From: Caldithrix sp.
GTDB lineage: Bacteria; KSB1; UBA2214; DYKH01
Reading direction: 5' to 3'
NCBI GenBank assembly: GCA_020722685.1
Contig: DYKH01000002.1
Location: forward strand, 103,494 to 144,214
Length of the DNA: 40,721 nucleotides
Shown here: positions 1 through 9,401 of the stretch, piece by piece
How the letters are laid out: every line of letters begins with the position of its first letter
Numbering within the stretch: the stretch's first letter is position 1
Position numbers and translations under genes: made by a program
The notes under the pieces: model-generated
What the model was told of the DNA's origin: nothing
Database searches by the model: none
Seen by the model: only the letters and a program-made list of their open reading frames with translations

Positions 1-2108
1 CCGCTTCCGACAGCCTCACCGTCGCCCGCATCTTTGGGACGGATGATTTCAGCAGTCACACCTTATCCGGCATCCGCTGGGTGCCCAACAAGGATGCCTT
101 CACCTACCTGAAAAAGAATTCTGAAAACGACAAATACGATTTGTGGCGGTGTGATGCCAAAACCGGGCAAAGCAGCCTGTTCATACGCAACGAGGAGCTC
201 GATGGGCTGGGAGCGGCAAAAAGAGAGAAACGCTTTTCCTTGTCCAGTTACACCTGGTCGCCTGATGGAGAAAGTATTCTGGTACCGGCGCACAAGGACC
301 TCTTTCTCTTTGATCTGAAAAGTCGCAAGCTGCTCCGTCTGACCGAAGACGACGAGGAAGAGCGCGATCCAACCTTTTCCCCTGACGGTAAAAAGCTGGC
401 ATATCTCAAAAGACAAAACTTGGCCGTCTTTGACATCGCTACCAAGCAAGAAAAACAGCTCACCACCGAAGGCAATGACGACATTCTCATCGGTCGTTTC
501 GACTGGGTGTACGAAGAAGAGTTCAGTATCCGCACAGGATTCGAGTGGTCGCCGGACTCTAAATACATTTCCTATTTCCGCCTGGATCAAAGCGGCGAGC
601 CGGATTTCCCCATTGTCGATTTCATCCCGGTTCACAATACCGCCACGCCGATGAAGTATCCCAAAGCGGGGGATGCGAATGCCCTGGTGAAAATCGGAGT
701 GGTGGACGTCACTACCGCCAATACTGTTTGGATGGATCGGTCAGCCGGGCCGGATGACTATTTGACCCGAACCAAATGGCTGCCGGACAGCAGGGAATTG
801 GCCATCACCTACGTCAATCGAGATCAGAATCATCTTGAGCTATTGTTCGCTAATGCAGCCGACGGTCTGTCGCGCGTAATTTTGACGGAAGAGGTAACCA
901 ACGGCTGGCTGGACTCCGAACGATCACCACTGTTCGTGCCGGGGACAAGCCAATTCCTCTGGCCCTCCGAGCAGGATGGCTTCGAGCATCTTTACCTTCT
1001 TGACTATACCGGCAAAAAGATTCGTCAGCTTACCGAAGGTTCGTGGGAACTGGGCAACATCATTCGTTTCGTTCCCGAACGAAGACAGGTGTTCTTTTCC
1101 GCCGCGAAAGATCGTTACGAGGAAACTCACTTGTACTCCATTGGAACGGACGGCAAGAACCTAAGGCAACTGACGGTTGATTCCGGCAGCCATAGCGCAG
1201 TTGTCGCGTCGTCGGGGAGATACTTTATCGATACGTTCTCCAACTACAACACACCCACGCGCCAAACGCTTTGCGATGAAAACGGGCGATTGGTCACCGT
1301 CTTGGCCGATGGGCAGATCAAAGCATTGGCCGAGGTCAAGCTGCCCAAGACAGAATTCTTTACTTTTACCAGCTCTAATGGAGACGTGCTGCAAGCATAC
1401 CTGATCAAGCCCGTCGATTTCGATTCGACCCAAAAGTATCCGGTGCTGATGTATACCTACGCCGGGCCGGGCTCGCAAGTGGTAACCAATCGCTGGTCGG
1501 GTGCCAGTGCACTTTGGTATACACTGCTCACGCAAAAGGGCTATCTCATTTTTGCCGTAGATGGTCGCGGCAGCGCAAATCGCGGGCGCGGATGGAAACA
1601 CCAGGTCTATCGCCGACTGGGAGACGTTGAAATCCAGGATCAGATCGAAGGAGCAAAGTACCTGCGATCCCTGCCGTTTGTTGACCAAGATCGCATCGGA
1701 ATTTGGGGTTGGAGCTACGGCGGCTATTCCACCATCATGTGCTTGCTAAAGGGAGCCGAGTTTTTCAAGGTCGGTGTGGCCGTTGCCCCGGTCACGGATT
1801 GGAAGAATTATGACACCATCTACACCGAGCGCTATATGGATCAGCCCAAGGACAATGAGGCCGGTTATCAGGAAAGCTCGGCGCTCTTTCACGCCAAGAA
1901 GCTCAAGGGTAAGCTTCTCCTCATCCACGGCAGCTCGGATGATAATGTGCATCTGGCCAATACCCTGCAGCTCGCCGAAGCTTTCCAAAACGCCCGTATT
2001 CCCTTCGATTTGATGATTTACCCGCGCAAAACTCACGGCATCGGCGGAAGGGATACGCGGGTGCATTTGTATGAAAAGGTTACCCAGTACCTTCTCGAAA
2101 ATCTTTAG
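1..2108 (+). CDS. Dipeptidyl peptidase IV-type serine peptidase (S9B), 5' truncated by the window
   Basis: The reading frame is open from the first bases of the window, so the true start lies upstream; the GTG at 81 is only an internal codon. The N-terminal part is a DPP IV beta-propeller with repeated WSPDG/FSPDG-type blades, and it carries DWVYEEE (around 505-525), matching the double-Glu motif of DPP IV that binds the substrate N-terminus. The C-terminal alpha/beta-hydrolase domain holds the catalytic Ser in GWSYGGY (Ser codon 1713-1715), the Asp region in HGSSDDNVH and the His in KTHGIGG. Family knowledge: such enzymes remove X-Pro or X-Ala dipeptides from peptides, usually in the periplasm or at the cell surface. 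The signal peptide would be outside the window. The triad is intact, so the enzyme should be active. There is no close downstream partner; 1.7 kb of non-coding DNA follows. Acylaminoacyl peptidase is less likely because of the DPP IV double-Glu motif. Confidence 0.93.
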   Translation, partial: ASDSLTVARIFGTDDFSSHTLSGIRWVPNKDAFTYLKKNSENDKYDLWRCDAKTGQSSLFIRNEELDGLGAAKREKRFSLSSYTWSPDGESILVPAHKDLFLFDLKSRKLLRLTEDDEEERDPTFSPDGKKLAYLKRQNLAVFDIATKQEKQLTTEGNDDILIGRFDWVYEEEFSIRTGFEWSPDSKYISYFRLDQSGEPDFPIVDFIPVHNTATPMKYPKAGDANALVKIGVVDVTTANTVWMDRSAGPDDYLTRTKWLPDSRELAITYVNRDQNHLELLFANAADGLSRVILTEEVTNGWLDSERSPLFVPGTSQFLWPSEQDGFEHLYLLDYTGKKIRQLTEGSWELGNIIRFVPERRQVFFSAAKDRYEETHLYSIGTDGKNLRQLTVDSGSHSAVVASSGRYFIDTFSNYNTPTRQTLCDENGRLVTVLADGQIKALAEVKLPKTEFFTFTSSNGDVLQAYLIKPVDFDSTQKYPVLMYTYAGPGSQVVTNRWSGASALWYTLLTQKGYLIFAVDGRGSANRGRGWKHQVYRRLGDVEIQDQIEGAKYLRSLPFVDQDRIGIWGWSYGGYSTIMCLLKGAEFFKVGVAVAPVTDWKNYDTIYTERYMDQPKDNEAGYQESSALFHAKKLKGKLLLIHGSSDDNVHLANTLQLAEAFQNARIPFDLMIYPRKTHGIGGRDTRVHLYEKVTQYLLENL

Positions 2109-2462
2109 AGATTCACAAAAACGGTTCCGAAGGTTCATTGATCCAAGAGAGTTCTTGCGAGCCACACGATGCCGGAGCCGCCAAGATTTCTCTCAAGATC
2201 TAATGTCTGGAACGGCGCGTCGCACTGGCGTGAAGCCACTGGGGAATTCAGGAAACAGGCGCTGCGGTCCGCTCCCTAGCGTGATTGCACAAACGAGGAC
2301 GCTTTTGCTACATTCCGTGCGAAATCTAAGGCATTGCGTACGCCGTTACTCAATTACGGGTAGGACGCCTGCTATTTGGTTACCATGCTCAGCGCGGCAA
2401 CCAGAAGCCTTACTCCCGAAAGTCAATGCACCGTCGCAACCGATCAAGGGGATGCAAAACTT

Positions 2463-2720
2463 GACAGGATAATCCTCCGAAGGCGGATCCGCAAGGCGGA
2501 CAGCATGTTAAGGATGGACTGGATAATTGATTCAAGTTTTTATCTCGCTGATCGAGGCAAGCTGCTGATCGTCAAACCACCTCTGTTCAAGGAATAGGCA
2601 AGTGTAACAGAAAAGCAATGACCTATGTTTATAAGACATAAATCGCGAGGAATTAATCCAGTAAATCCCTGCCATCCTGTCCGCCAGAGGCGGATCTGCC
2701 TTTGGCACGATTATCCTGTC
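2463..2720. repeat. Imperfect inverted-repeat pair with arms of about 70 bp
   Basis: The left arm (2463-2533) and right arm (2650-2720) are imperfect reverse complements. The outer ends GACAGGATAAT and ATTATCCTGTC match perfectly over 11 bp, and the inner GGCGGATC/GTCCGCC parts are also shared. About 115 bp lie between the arms. A fragment of the same motif (GATCCGCCAAGGCGGAC) occurs near 13078-13094, so this is a dispersed repeat rather than a single hairpin. No transposase frame is present. A MITE-like element or two oppositely inserted copies of one repeat would both fit. Confidence 0.7.
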
Positions 2721-2801
2721 AATAAAGCTCCTGACAATAGTCATTCCTTGTGATCGGTTACACGCCGTCCGGTACTATAACCAAAAAATCAAAAAATGTT
2801 C

Positions 2802-2830
2802 TTGACAATACAACTTTGTTTGTCTACATT
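2802..2830 (+). promoter_or_regulatory. Predicted sigma70-like promoter
   Basis: TTGACA at 2802-2807 and TACATT at 2825-2830 are separated by exactly 17 bp, with A/T-rich DNA upstream (around 2780-2800). Predicted transcription starts near 2837. The next good gene on this strand begins at 3883, so the transcript would have a leader of about 1 kb or would be a separate small RNA. The call rests on sequence match only. Confidence 0.5.
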
Positions 2831-3484
2831 AAAATGCAATTAGAATATAAGGTCACTTCGTAAAAGTTTGCTTTCCCGGTTGTTCGAGTTAAAGTTCTTT
2901 TAAAGCAGCTCGTCCTATCAATCTAAAATGAGCAGTTGACTATCCGGTTACCATCGTGAAACGGACCAAGTTAATAACTCTCTTGACAACCAGTGATCTT
3001 TTCGACGTAAATTCTGTCGCGCCATTCAAAGCACCTTGTGATAGGCCAACTCTCTCGCAGAAGAGTGAGAAGGGAATCCAACTAAAATATACGCCTAAAA
3101 GCGGATGGCCCAGCACCTGCTGCAACCAGTCTCTTGAGCGGTTAGATGGTAGGTTGGGTAATATCAAAGATCACAGGGCAACTCGTTCGTTAGCTGCACA
3201 AAAGAACGAGGGCGCAAAACAGAAAACCTTTCATTCTTTCTCACCACTCAAGTATTCCATCGTCTTCACATATCGGCTTCAAGAATATCATAACCCTTTA
3301 CGGTCATGCGGGTTTCTCTCCTGCGCTGAAATACCTTTCCCATGTCAAAAAGATCATAACGAATGCTATCAGACGGCTGCTTCTGGGCCTACGAATGCAA
3401 TTCGTCCTTTCTTGCTTTTTACATGTATACTTTGTCTTTTTTGGTAACTACTGAGCGAAGTCTTCAATATATCGGTTGAACAAA

Positions 3485-3613
3485 ATGAAAGGAGGTGGTA
3501 GTAGGCACAGTTGGTGACCAAAAATCGTGAACGAAAAGAAAGGAGGTGAGACAGGGGAGGGTAATTGTGTGTTATGCATCGCTAATCATCTAAGCAGACG
3601 ATTAACTTGGTAA
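3485..3613 (+). other. Two in-frame mini-ORFs containing doubled perfect Shine-Dalgarno cores
   Basis: AAAGGAGGTG occurs at 3488-3497 and again at 3539-3548, 51 nt apart and so in the same frame. Neither has an ATG at normal spacing. Each core lies inside a tiny frame: ATG 3485 to TGA 3517 (MKGGGSRHSW), and GTG 3527 to TAA 3613 (28 codons, beginning MNEKKGGETGEG and containing CVLC). Both read Lys-Gly-Gly through the core. Whether they are translated cannot be judged from one sequence. They could be leader peptides, ribosome-standby sites, or chance. Confidence 0.3.
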
Positions 3614-3653
3614 ACTGTAGATTGGCAAAATTGAAAATTCAAGCCGCAAGAGA

Positions 3654-3687
3654 TGTCCCCGGCCGCGCGGTCGGCCCTGGAAGGACA
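3654..3687. other. GC-rich hairpin in the presumed leader of the TonB receptor gene
   Basis: TGTCC (3654-3658) pairs with GGACA (3683-3687), and inside it GGCCG (3661-3665) pairs with CGGCC (3672-3676). No U-tract follows, so it is not a classical terminator. It sits about 200 bp upstream of the receptor start. A regulatory role is possible but unproven. Confidence 0.35.
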
Positions 3688-3882
3688 TCGAGCATTGGTG
3701 CATATTGTGGTAAGAAGAAAGTTGCCAAACTATAGCTCGTGACTTCTTTAGCAGTTTAGATGCAGTGCGCATTTGTTTAGCATGCAAGTGATGCGCTGGG
3801 CTTGTGTGTAGAGTAATTCAAGCGATACACAAAATCTCTTTATTTCCATTTGTGAAACGGTAAGCAAAAAGGAGAAAAGCCA

Positions 3883-6800
3883 ATGATGCGTTTTAAATTA
3901 CCAGCGTTTTTAGCAGCGATAGCCCTGGTGGTCTTAATGGCCGCCTGGCACGTGCAGGCTGGCACGACTGGTAAAATAGCCGGAATAACCAAAGACGCAG
4001 ATACGGGTGAAGCACTACCCGGGGTAAACGTGGTCATTGAAGGAACCACAATGGGTGCTGCAAGCGATGCTAAGGGCAATTACTTCATCATCAACGTTCC
4101 TCCAGGTGTTTATACAGTAAGGACAACGATGGTGGGGTATGCACCTATTGCCACCTCGGATGTGGTAGTGATGATCGATCGCACCACTACCTTGGATTTT
4201 AACTTAAAATCTCAAGTAATCGTTGGTGAAGAAGTGAAGGTCGTTGCCGAACGTGAAGTAGTACGCATGGACGTTTCCTTCACCCAAACCAACCTGAGCA
4301 CCGAGACCATTGAAGCGGTACCTGCAACATTCCGGTTGGATGATGTTTTAACCAGTCAGGTAGGTGTCAGCCAAGATGCTCAAGGTCTTACCATTCGCCG
4401 GAGCAATAACACCGAAATTGGCTATTGGATTGATGGGGTGAGTACGCGTGATGAGCGAATGGATCGCGACTTTACTCGGCTTAGTAAGACCAACATTTCT
4501 GAAGTTCAATTACTCACAGGCGCCTTTAGTGCGGAGTACGGCAATGCTCGGGCGGGTATCGTGAATGTTGTGACCCAAGCGCCACGAAAAAAATATTTCT
4601 TTAATTTTGAGGGTCGCTCCAGTCCCCTTTGGGGTGGTGAGGATCCCGGGCATAAGGGTCTCAAGCATTTTGGCCCGTATATCTACAGCAACAAAAACTG
4701 GTGGGAATATGGCCGGTACGATTGGAACGGGGGTCTGCCCAGTGCTGACAAGAATGGTGATGGCAAAGCGGATTTTGATGGCTGGAATGACTGGGCTGCG
4801 AAAAAGAAATTCCATGATCAAACGCTCACCCCTTGGGAAGCTTTTCAGGTTTGGCGATGGCAGCACCGTTCCGAGGATGATGAAGGCAATATCTATTACG
4901 ACAGCCACAAAATCGGAACCATTGACAACTGGTATCAGGGCAGAACCTCCCACCATGATGTCGTCAACTGGTATAGCTTTGATCCGGACTGGAATGCTGA
5001 CATCACTTTCGGTGGCCCGGTGCCATTCACCAAGGATAAGCTGGGTTTTGTCGTTTCTCATGTCCGCGAAAACTCCATGTATCCCTTCGCCACGCCGACC
5101 AACTCGACTTACAAATATAATACCACCCAGGCTAAGCTCTTATTCAACATTAATCCGAATATGCGATTGACTCTAAATGGCATTTATTCGGATATGAAGA
5201 ATTTTGAGCAAGGCGATCCGGATCCGAGAGATGGTGTTTATGGCCAACAGCTTGTCGGCGCGAGAATCAGTTGGGGTTCGAATGATCAAGTTTACAACAT
5301 GGATTCGCGTATGGTACCGCGCGGGCAATGGTATTCTTTCTTGAATTTGACCTGGACTCATACCCTAAGCCCCAAGACTTTTTATGAAGTCAAGCTGCAA
5401 AACACCAATATCGATTACAACCAAATTGCTAACGTACGGGAGCGGAATTTCGGCACCGTTTACACGGTCGGACCGGTTACGCTCGACGAAGCGCCCAAGG
5501 GATGGTCCTACAAAACGGGTGACGGTCGGGATATCCTCAATCACTATGCTCTGCGCGGCGCTCGGGAAATGGATATCAGCTATACCAAGACTTTCCGTCT
5601 TGCTGCCGACTTTACCAGTCAGATCAATGTTCACCATCAATTAAAAGCTGGTTTGGAATGGACCTATAAAGATCTGTTAGAACGCCAGGGTTATGTCCAG
5701 AATTACCTCTTCTACGTAAATGAAGCCTATCGCAATGGCCCCGATGGTAAATGGGGGACTGCGGATGATGGCTCTTCGGGCGACCAGGCCAACTGGCATG
5801 ATGTCCACGTTTTCCCGTGGCAAGGCGCAGCCTATCTGCAAGATCGTATGGAATATGGCGGCATGATTCTCAATGTGGGTTTGCGGTTGGATTTGCATCA
5901 GCCGCATGAAAGCTGGTATGATCGCAACGATTATTTCATGCCCAGTGGCGCCACCTATTGGAACATCCACTGGAAAAAATACGGCGTATACGCCAATCGG
6001 CTTGCCGAGGAGAATGGTGGCAAAAATTATTATGGCCTCGCGCCGGATGTTAGTCCACCTCTGCAAGTTCGTCTGAGTCCGCGTTTGGGTATCTCCCATC
6101 CTATTGGACCAGAAAGCAAGATATTCTTCAACTATGGTCACTTTTATGATATCCCACCATCTGATTACCTCTATCGCTTCCAGTTGGGGTATGACGAACC
6201 TTTGGAAGACTTGGGCAATCCATGGTTACGCATGCCCAAGACCATTCAGTTTGAGGCCGGTTACGAGCAACGTTTATATGCTGACTATGTCATCAACATT
6301 CGCGGATATTATAAAGATGTAACCGATGATCTGGATGATGCCGGTATCAGTTCACGTGGTGAAGGTGATCCGGGTTACGTTATCAATGCTCGTGGACGGG
6401 ATATCAAAGGCGTAGAAATCCAGCTTGAGAAAAAGTATGGCGAGTTCATCACCGGCTTCATCAATGCCGATTATAACAATGAAAAGATAGCGCGCTACGG
6501 TTGGGATGGTCTTCGTCATCCACAGCATGCGGAATCCGTTAAGGATCCAACCTATGTCAGTCGTCTGCGGGTGGTGCGTGATCCCTTTGTGAACACGCAG
6601 TATCCCGGCAGTTGGGCCATGAAAGCAAACGTTTCCTTGCACACACCCCAGAATTGGGGTCCGGGACCTGTTGTTGGTGGCGCCAAACTTTTGGGCTGGT
6701 GGGACTTGAATGTATTGCACGTTTGGAGTCAGGGTGCGCCTTACAACTGGAACCCGGATGCTTTGCAGAACCTGGAAGGTGTGTATAACCATCGCAACAA

Positions 6801-7110
6801 GGATTACAATTGGACGACCATGCATCTGGAAAAACGATTCACCTTTGCCGGCATCACCGCAGGTGCTTTCCTAGAAATCAGCAACCTCTTTAACGTGAAG
6901 AACCTCGCCAACACCGACTGGAGTCAATTGACCTCTCGGCAAGACCGCGGTAACGCAAAAGCTTATGAACGCGCCTATATGGAGGCCATCTTCAAAGAGG
7001 GTAAAAAGCGCGGTGATGAAACCAATGATCCCAAGCTTATGCCTCAACGTTACTACCTTTTCTGGGGTGAACCAAGGGACTATTGGCTTGGCTTAAGACT
7101 GTTTTTCTAA
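3883..7110 (+). CDS. TonB-dependent outer-membrane receptor with carboxypeptidase-like N-terminal domain
   Basis: 1075 residues. The first ~27 residues are a signal peptide (basic start, hydrophobic core, VQAG). Residues about 30-115 form a carboxypeptidase-regulatory-like beta-sandwich (GKIAGITKDADTGEALPG, then GNYFIINVPPGVYTVR). Residues about 120-235 are a TonB plug, with a YWIDGVSTRD stretch and SAEYGNARAGIVNVVT at the plug/barrel junction. The rest is a large barrel ending in YWLGLRLFF, with the C-terminal Phe typical of outer-membrane proteins. A calcium-loop-like DKNGDGKADFDGW lies near residue 290. Start: AGGAG precedes the first of two tandem ATG codons by about 8 nt. Family knowledge: such receptors import large or scarce nutrients using TonB energy; in the FCB group many are SusC-like. 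No SusD partner is present. The gene heads the 3883-10460 cluster. The substrate cannot be named. Confidence 0.9.
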   Translation: MMRFKLPAFLAAIALVVLMAAWHVQAGTTGKIAGITKDADTGEALPGVNVVIEGTTMGAASDAKGNYFIINVPPGVYTVRTTMVGYAPIATSDVVVMIDRTTTLDFNLKSQVIVGEEVKVVAEREVVRMDVSFTQTNLSTETIEAVPATFRLDDVLTSQVGVSQDAQGLTIRRSNNTEIGYWIDGVSTRDERMDRDFTRLSKTNISEVQLLTGAFSAEYGNARAGIVNVVTQAPRKKYFFNFEGRSSPLWGGEDPGHKGLKHFGPYIYSNKNWWEYGRYDWNGGLPSADKNGDGKADFDGWNDWAAKKKFHDQTLTPWEAFQVWRWQHRSEDDEGNIYYDSHKIGTIDNWYQGRTSHHDVVNWYSFDPDWNADITFGGPVPFTKDKLGFVVSHVRENSMYPFATPTNSTYKYNTTQAKLLFNINPNMRLTLNGIYSDMKNFEQGDPDPRDGVYGQQLVGARISWGSNDQVYNMDSRMVPRGQWYSFLNLTWTHTLSPKTFYEVKLQNTNIDYNQIANVRERNFGTVYTVGPVTLDEAPKGWSYKTGDGRDILNHYALRGAREMDISYTKTFRLAADFTSQINVHHQLKAGLEWTYKDLLERQGYVQNYLFYVNEAYRNGPDGKWGTADDGSSGDQANWHDVHVFPWQGAAYLQDRMEYGGMILNVGLRLDLHQPHESWYDRNDYFMPSGATYWNIHWKKYGVYANRLAEENGGKNYYGLAPDVSPPLQVRLSPRLGISHPIGPESKIFFNYGHFYDIPPSDYLYRFQLGYDEPLEDLGNPWLRMPKTIQFEAGYEQRLYADYVINIRGYYKDVTDDLDDAGISSRGEGDPGYVINARGRDIKGVEIQLEKKYGEFITGFINADYNNEKIARYGWDGLRHPQHAESVKDPTYVSRLRVVRDPFVNTQYPGSWAMKANVSLHTPQNWGPGPVVGGAKLLGWWDLNVLHVWSQGAPYNWNPDALQNLEGVYNHRNKDYNWTTMHLEKRFTFAGITAGAFLEISNLFNVKNLANTDWSQLTSRQDRGNAKAYERAYMEAIFKEGKKRGDETNDPKLMPQRYYLFWGEPRDYWLGLRLFF

Positions 7111-7191
7111 CTCAACTAGTTCAATGGTAGACGCTTGCATTGCATAAAACGTCCGAGAACGAGTGCGAACTTAACAGAGGAGGACAAAGCT

Positions 7192-9330
7192 GTGAAAAAG
7201 CTTTTCCATCTATATATCATGCTCGCTTTGGTTTTACTTGCCTCAACAGCGCTTATCCAGGCTCAAGACTTCCGCACTTTGACAGTTGGGCATCTGATTT
7301 TGGGGCAAGATAAACAAGGCGCTAGTTGGATGTCCGAGATCACGGCTAATGGGCAATGGCCAGCTAGCTTAGTATACGACTGGCAGCCATGGCCAGACTT
7401 GGCCAATGACTTGGGCTACCATGGCGTTGACATCAATAATGGGACTCACCACTCCGGTCATGGCAAAGATTTGGTTGGGCAGACTTCCTGGTGGGCTGGA
7501 GCTAAAAACTGGGATTCGCCGCCGGCAGGCAAGTGGGGTCCCAATGGCATAGAGGCTCTTTTCGCCCCCGGCCATTTTGATGTTTTCCTGACCGACAATG
7601 GGCCAGTGACTCTTAGCTCGTTGATTGACACCCCCTATCCCGATTTCACTCCCGTAAAATATACTCGCCGCGTCGATCAGCCGAGGGTCACCGTAGATGG
7701 CGTGGCGCAACAGCCAATCATGTTTGACCCTACTGGTAACAGCTATAAAATAGATGCCAATTTGATGACGGATGGCATGCTGGAAGCGAAATGGACTCAT
7801 CCCTTGGGCTTGACCTTCCACGATCAATGGTACGCCTGGACCAATCCCGAATATGCCAATTTGGTGATTGTGGAAACAACGATCACCAACTCTGGCGATT
7901 GTAATGCCTCCATTGCTGGCATTGAAAAGGAAGGTCAGACCCTTCAGGATCTCTGGATTGGGGTCAAACATCAGATTGCTGGCGTTGAAGACTGGGCGGT
8001 GTTTGGTTCCTTCGGCAATTATGACGGCGAAGCCGATTGGCTGTTAGAATACGATAAGGACAAACGTTATTACTGGACTTGGGATGCGGATGCCGCTGAC
8101 ATTGCCGGCGATGATCAGTTTGATCCGCGAGGCGGTCCGATTGGCACTGGAAGTGCGGAAAATCCCACCGGCGAGTTTACCGCCCCGGAAGTATGTGGCA
8201 TATCTTTCTTATATGTTTCCAATGGCCCGGAGCCAGCAAGCGACAATCCTGCCCAGCCGGCCACTTTCCGCTATGTCGCTTATCAAGATCATCTCAGCCC
8301 GGTTCAGGATAAGAAAATTCTCGATGCCTGGAACTGGTTAACCGGTGCGGATGGCTTAGATACACATATGAAAGGCTGGGGCGATAAACCCTACGATCCG
8401 CTTACCAAGGCCCAGCCCCATTATGATCCGATTTGGGGCGTTGGACCTTTTACCTTGGCCTATAACCAATCCATCAAGCTGGTCTATTGCTGGGCATTTG
8501 CTGCTATTGATGAAGCACGCGCTATTGAGCTCGGCAAGAAAGTCACGGATGGACAAATCTCCTTAGCGGCGGCAAAGCAGGAGATTTATGAAACCGGTCG
8601 CAATCGTTTGTTCGCCGAGTTTGAAAAAGCCAAGGATTTGTACTTTAACAAGAAGCTTTCCGCGCCCTTTCTGCCCGATCCACCAAGCAATATAGAAATT
8701 GTCAGCGGTCCGGAATTGGTCAGTCTGAAATGGGACGCTGTGGCTGGTGTCGACAAGTACCGGATTTATCGTGCTACCGGTGGTTTCGATAACGGCCGCG
8801 TCTATCAAATGGTTAAAGAAACGACGGAAACTAATTTTACCGATGAGCCATTGACCCGTGGTTTTAGTTATTACTATTATGTTACCGCGGTCAAGGGGAA
8901 TTTAGAGAGTTCGCATTTCTTTAACCGGACCCATAAGGCGGCCGTGCCGTTTCGACGGGGGTTGAAAACCGCCGGCTGGGCTGATCAGGTACGGGTGGTG
9001 CCCAATCCCTTCAACGTCAAGGGAAATACTTATAAACGAGATGCTGCCCATAATACCACTGGCTTCAATTTCGATGGTGATCTTCGGGACCAAAATACCG
9101 TGCTATTTATCAATTTGCCCGAGTATTGCACCATTCGCATCTATAACTCCGTTGGTGATCTGGTTAAGACGCTGGAGCACACTTCCGGGAGCGCGGACGA
9201 GAGATGGTGGCCAATTATTACGGACGATAACCAAATACCGGCTTCCGGAGTTTATTTTTACACCATAGAAGTAACCAAAGGTCCCCTGGCCGGTCAAGTG
9301 GCCACAGGGAAGCTTGTCATTATTCGTTAA
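7192..9330 (+). CDS. Secreted protein with FN3-like domain and C-terminal sorting-type domain
   Basis: 712 residues from GTG 7192. This start is chosen because AGAGGAGG lies 8 nt upstream and the product then opens with a clean signal peptide (MKKLFHLYIMLALVLLAS, cleavage after IQAQ). A longer frame from 7135 would bury that signal. The middle part is rich in Trp, Gly and Asp and matches no family I recognise. Around residues 495-580 is a fibronectin type III-like domain (PPSNIEIVSGPELVSLKWDA, then YRIYRATGGF). Residues 602-712 begin with VVPNPFN and continue through TIRIYNSVGDLVKTLEH to SGVYFYTIEV and KLVIIR, the pattern of type IX secretion type A or FlgD-like C-terminal domains. It lies 81 bp after the receptor gene and 71 bp before a PorV-like gene, so it may be exported to the cell surface and handled by its neighbour. 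Enzymatic activity is not evident. Confidence 0.8.
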   Translation: MKKLFHLYIMLALVLLASTALIQAQDFRTLTVGHLILGQDKQGASWMSEITANGQWPASLVYDWQPWPDLANDLGYHGVDINNGTHHSGHGKDLVGQTSWWAGAKNWDSPPAGKWGPNGIEALFAPGHFDVFLTDNGPVTLSSLIDTPYPDFTPVKYTRRVDQPRVTVDGVAQQPIMFDPTGNSYKIDANLMTDGMLEAKWTHPLGLTFHDQWYAWTNPEYANLVIVETTITNSGDCNASIAGIEKEGQTLQDLWIGVKHQIAGVEDWAVFGSFGNYDGEADWLLEYDKDKRYYWTWDADAADIAGDDQFDPRGGPIGTGSAENPTGEFTAPEVCGISFLYVSNGPEPASDNPAQPATFRYVAYQDHLSPVQDKKILDAWNWLTGADGLDTHMKGWGDKPYDPLTKAQPHYDPIWGVGPFTLAYNQSIKLVYCWAFAAIDEARAIELGKKVTDGQISLAAAKQEIYETGRNRLFAEFEKAKDLYFNKKLSAPFLPDPPSNIEIVSGPELVSLKWDAVAGVDKYRIYRATGGFDNGRVYQMVKETTETNFTDEPLTRGFSYYYYVTAVKGNLESSHFFNRTHKAAVPFRRGLKTAGWADQVRVVPNPFNVKGNTYKRDAAHNTTGFNFDGDLRDQNTVLFINLPEYCTIRIYNSVGDLVKTLEHTSGSADERWWPIITDDNQIPASGVYFYTIEVTKGPLAGQVATGKLVIIR

Positions 9331-9401
9331 GAGCAGTCACTTGAATTCATTTCCGGTGGATTTGAGTTCTCATTATCCGGAGAATAATAGGGAGAAAGGC
9401 A

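Larger units (their letters stand above)
2109..3882. other. Long non-coding region (1.77 kb)
   Basis: No convincing long gene is seen. The longest frames here have no recognisable motif and an unlikely residue mix. The stretch holds an inverted-repeat pair (2463-2720), a sigma70-like promoter (2802-2830), a possible 7-bp stem with arms CTCGTTC and GAACGAG near 3182-3210, two perfect Shine-Dalgarno cores (3488-3497 and 3539-3548) and a GC-rich hairpin (3654-3687). It may include a very long 5' leader of the TonB receptor gene or a small RNA gene. Confidence 0.6.

Noticed and set aside
2983..3013. Second TTGACA with a TAAATT
   Set aside because: The spacer is 19 bp, so it is a weak match compared with the promoter at 2802-2830.
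2956..3447. 163-residue frame in the long gap, starting GTG
   Set aside because: No motif, unlikely residue composition, no good Shine-Dalgarno sequence; it lies in a region that reads as non-coding.
3613..3880. Cobalamin or other known riboswitch before the TonB receptor gene
   Set aside because: No conserved element of a named class could be recognised, only a generic hairpin.
7135..7191. Upstream extension of the secreted FN3 protein
   Set aside because: The GTG at 7192 has AGAGGAGG at good spacing and starts with the signal peptide; the extension would bury the signal.
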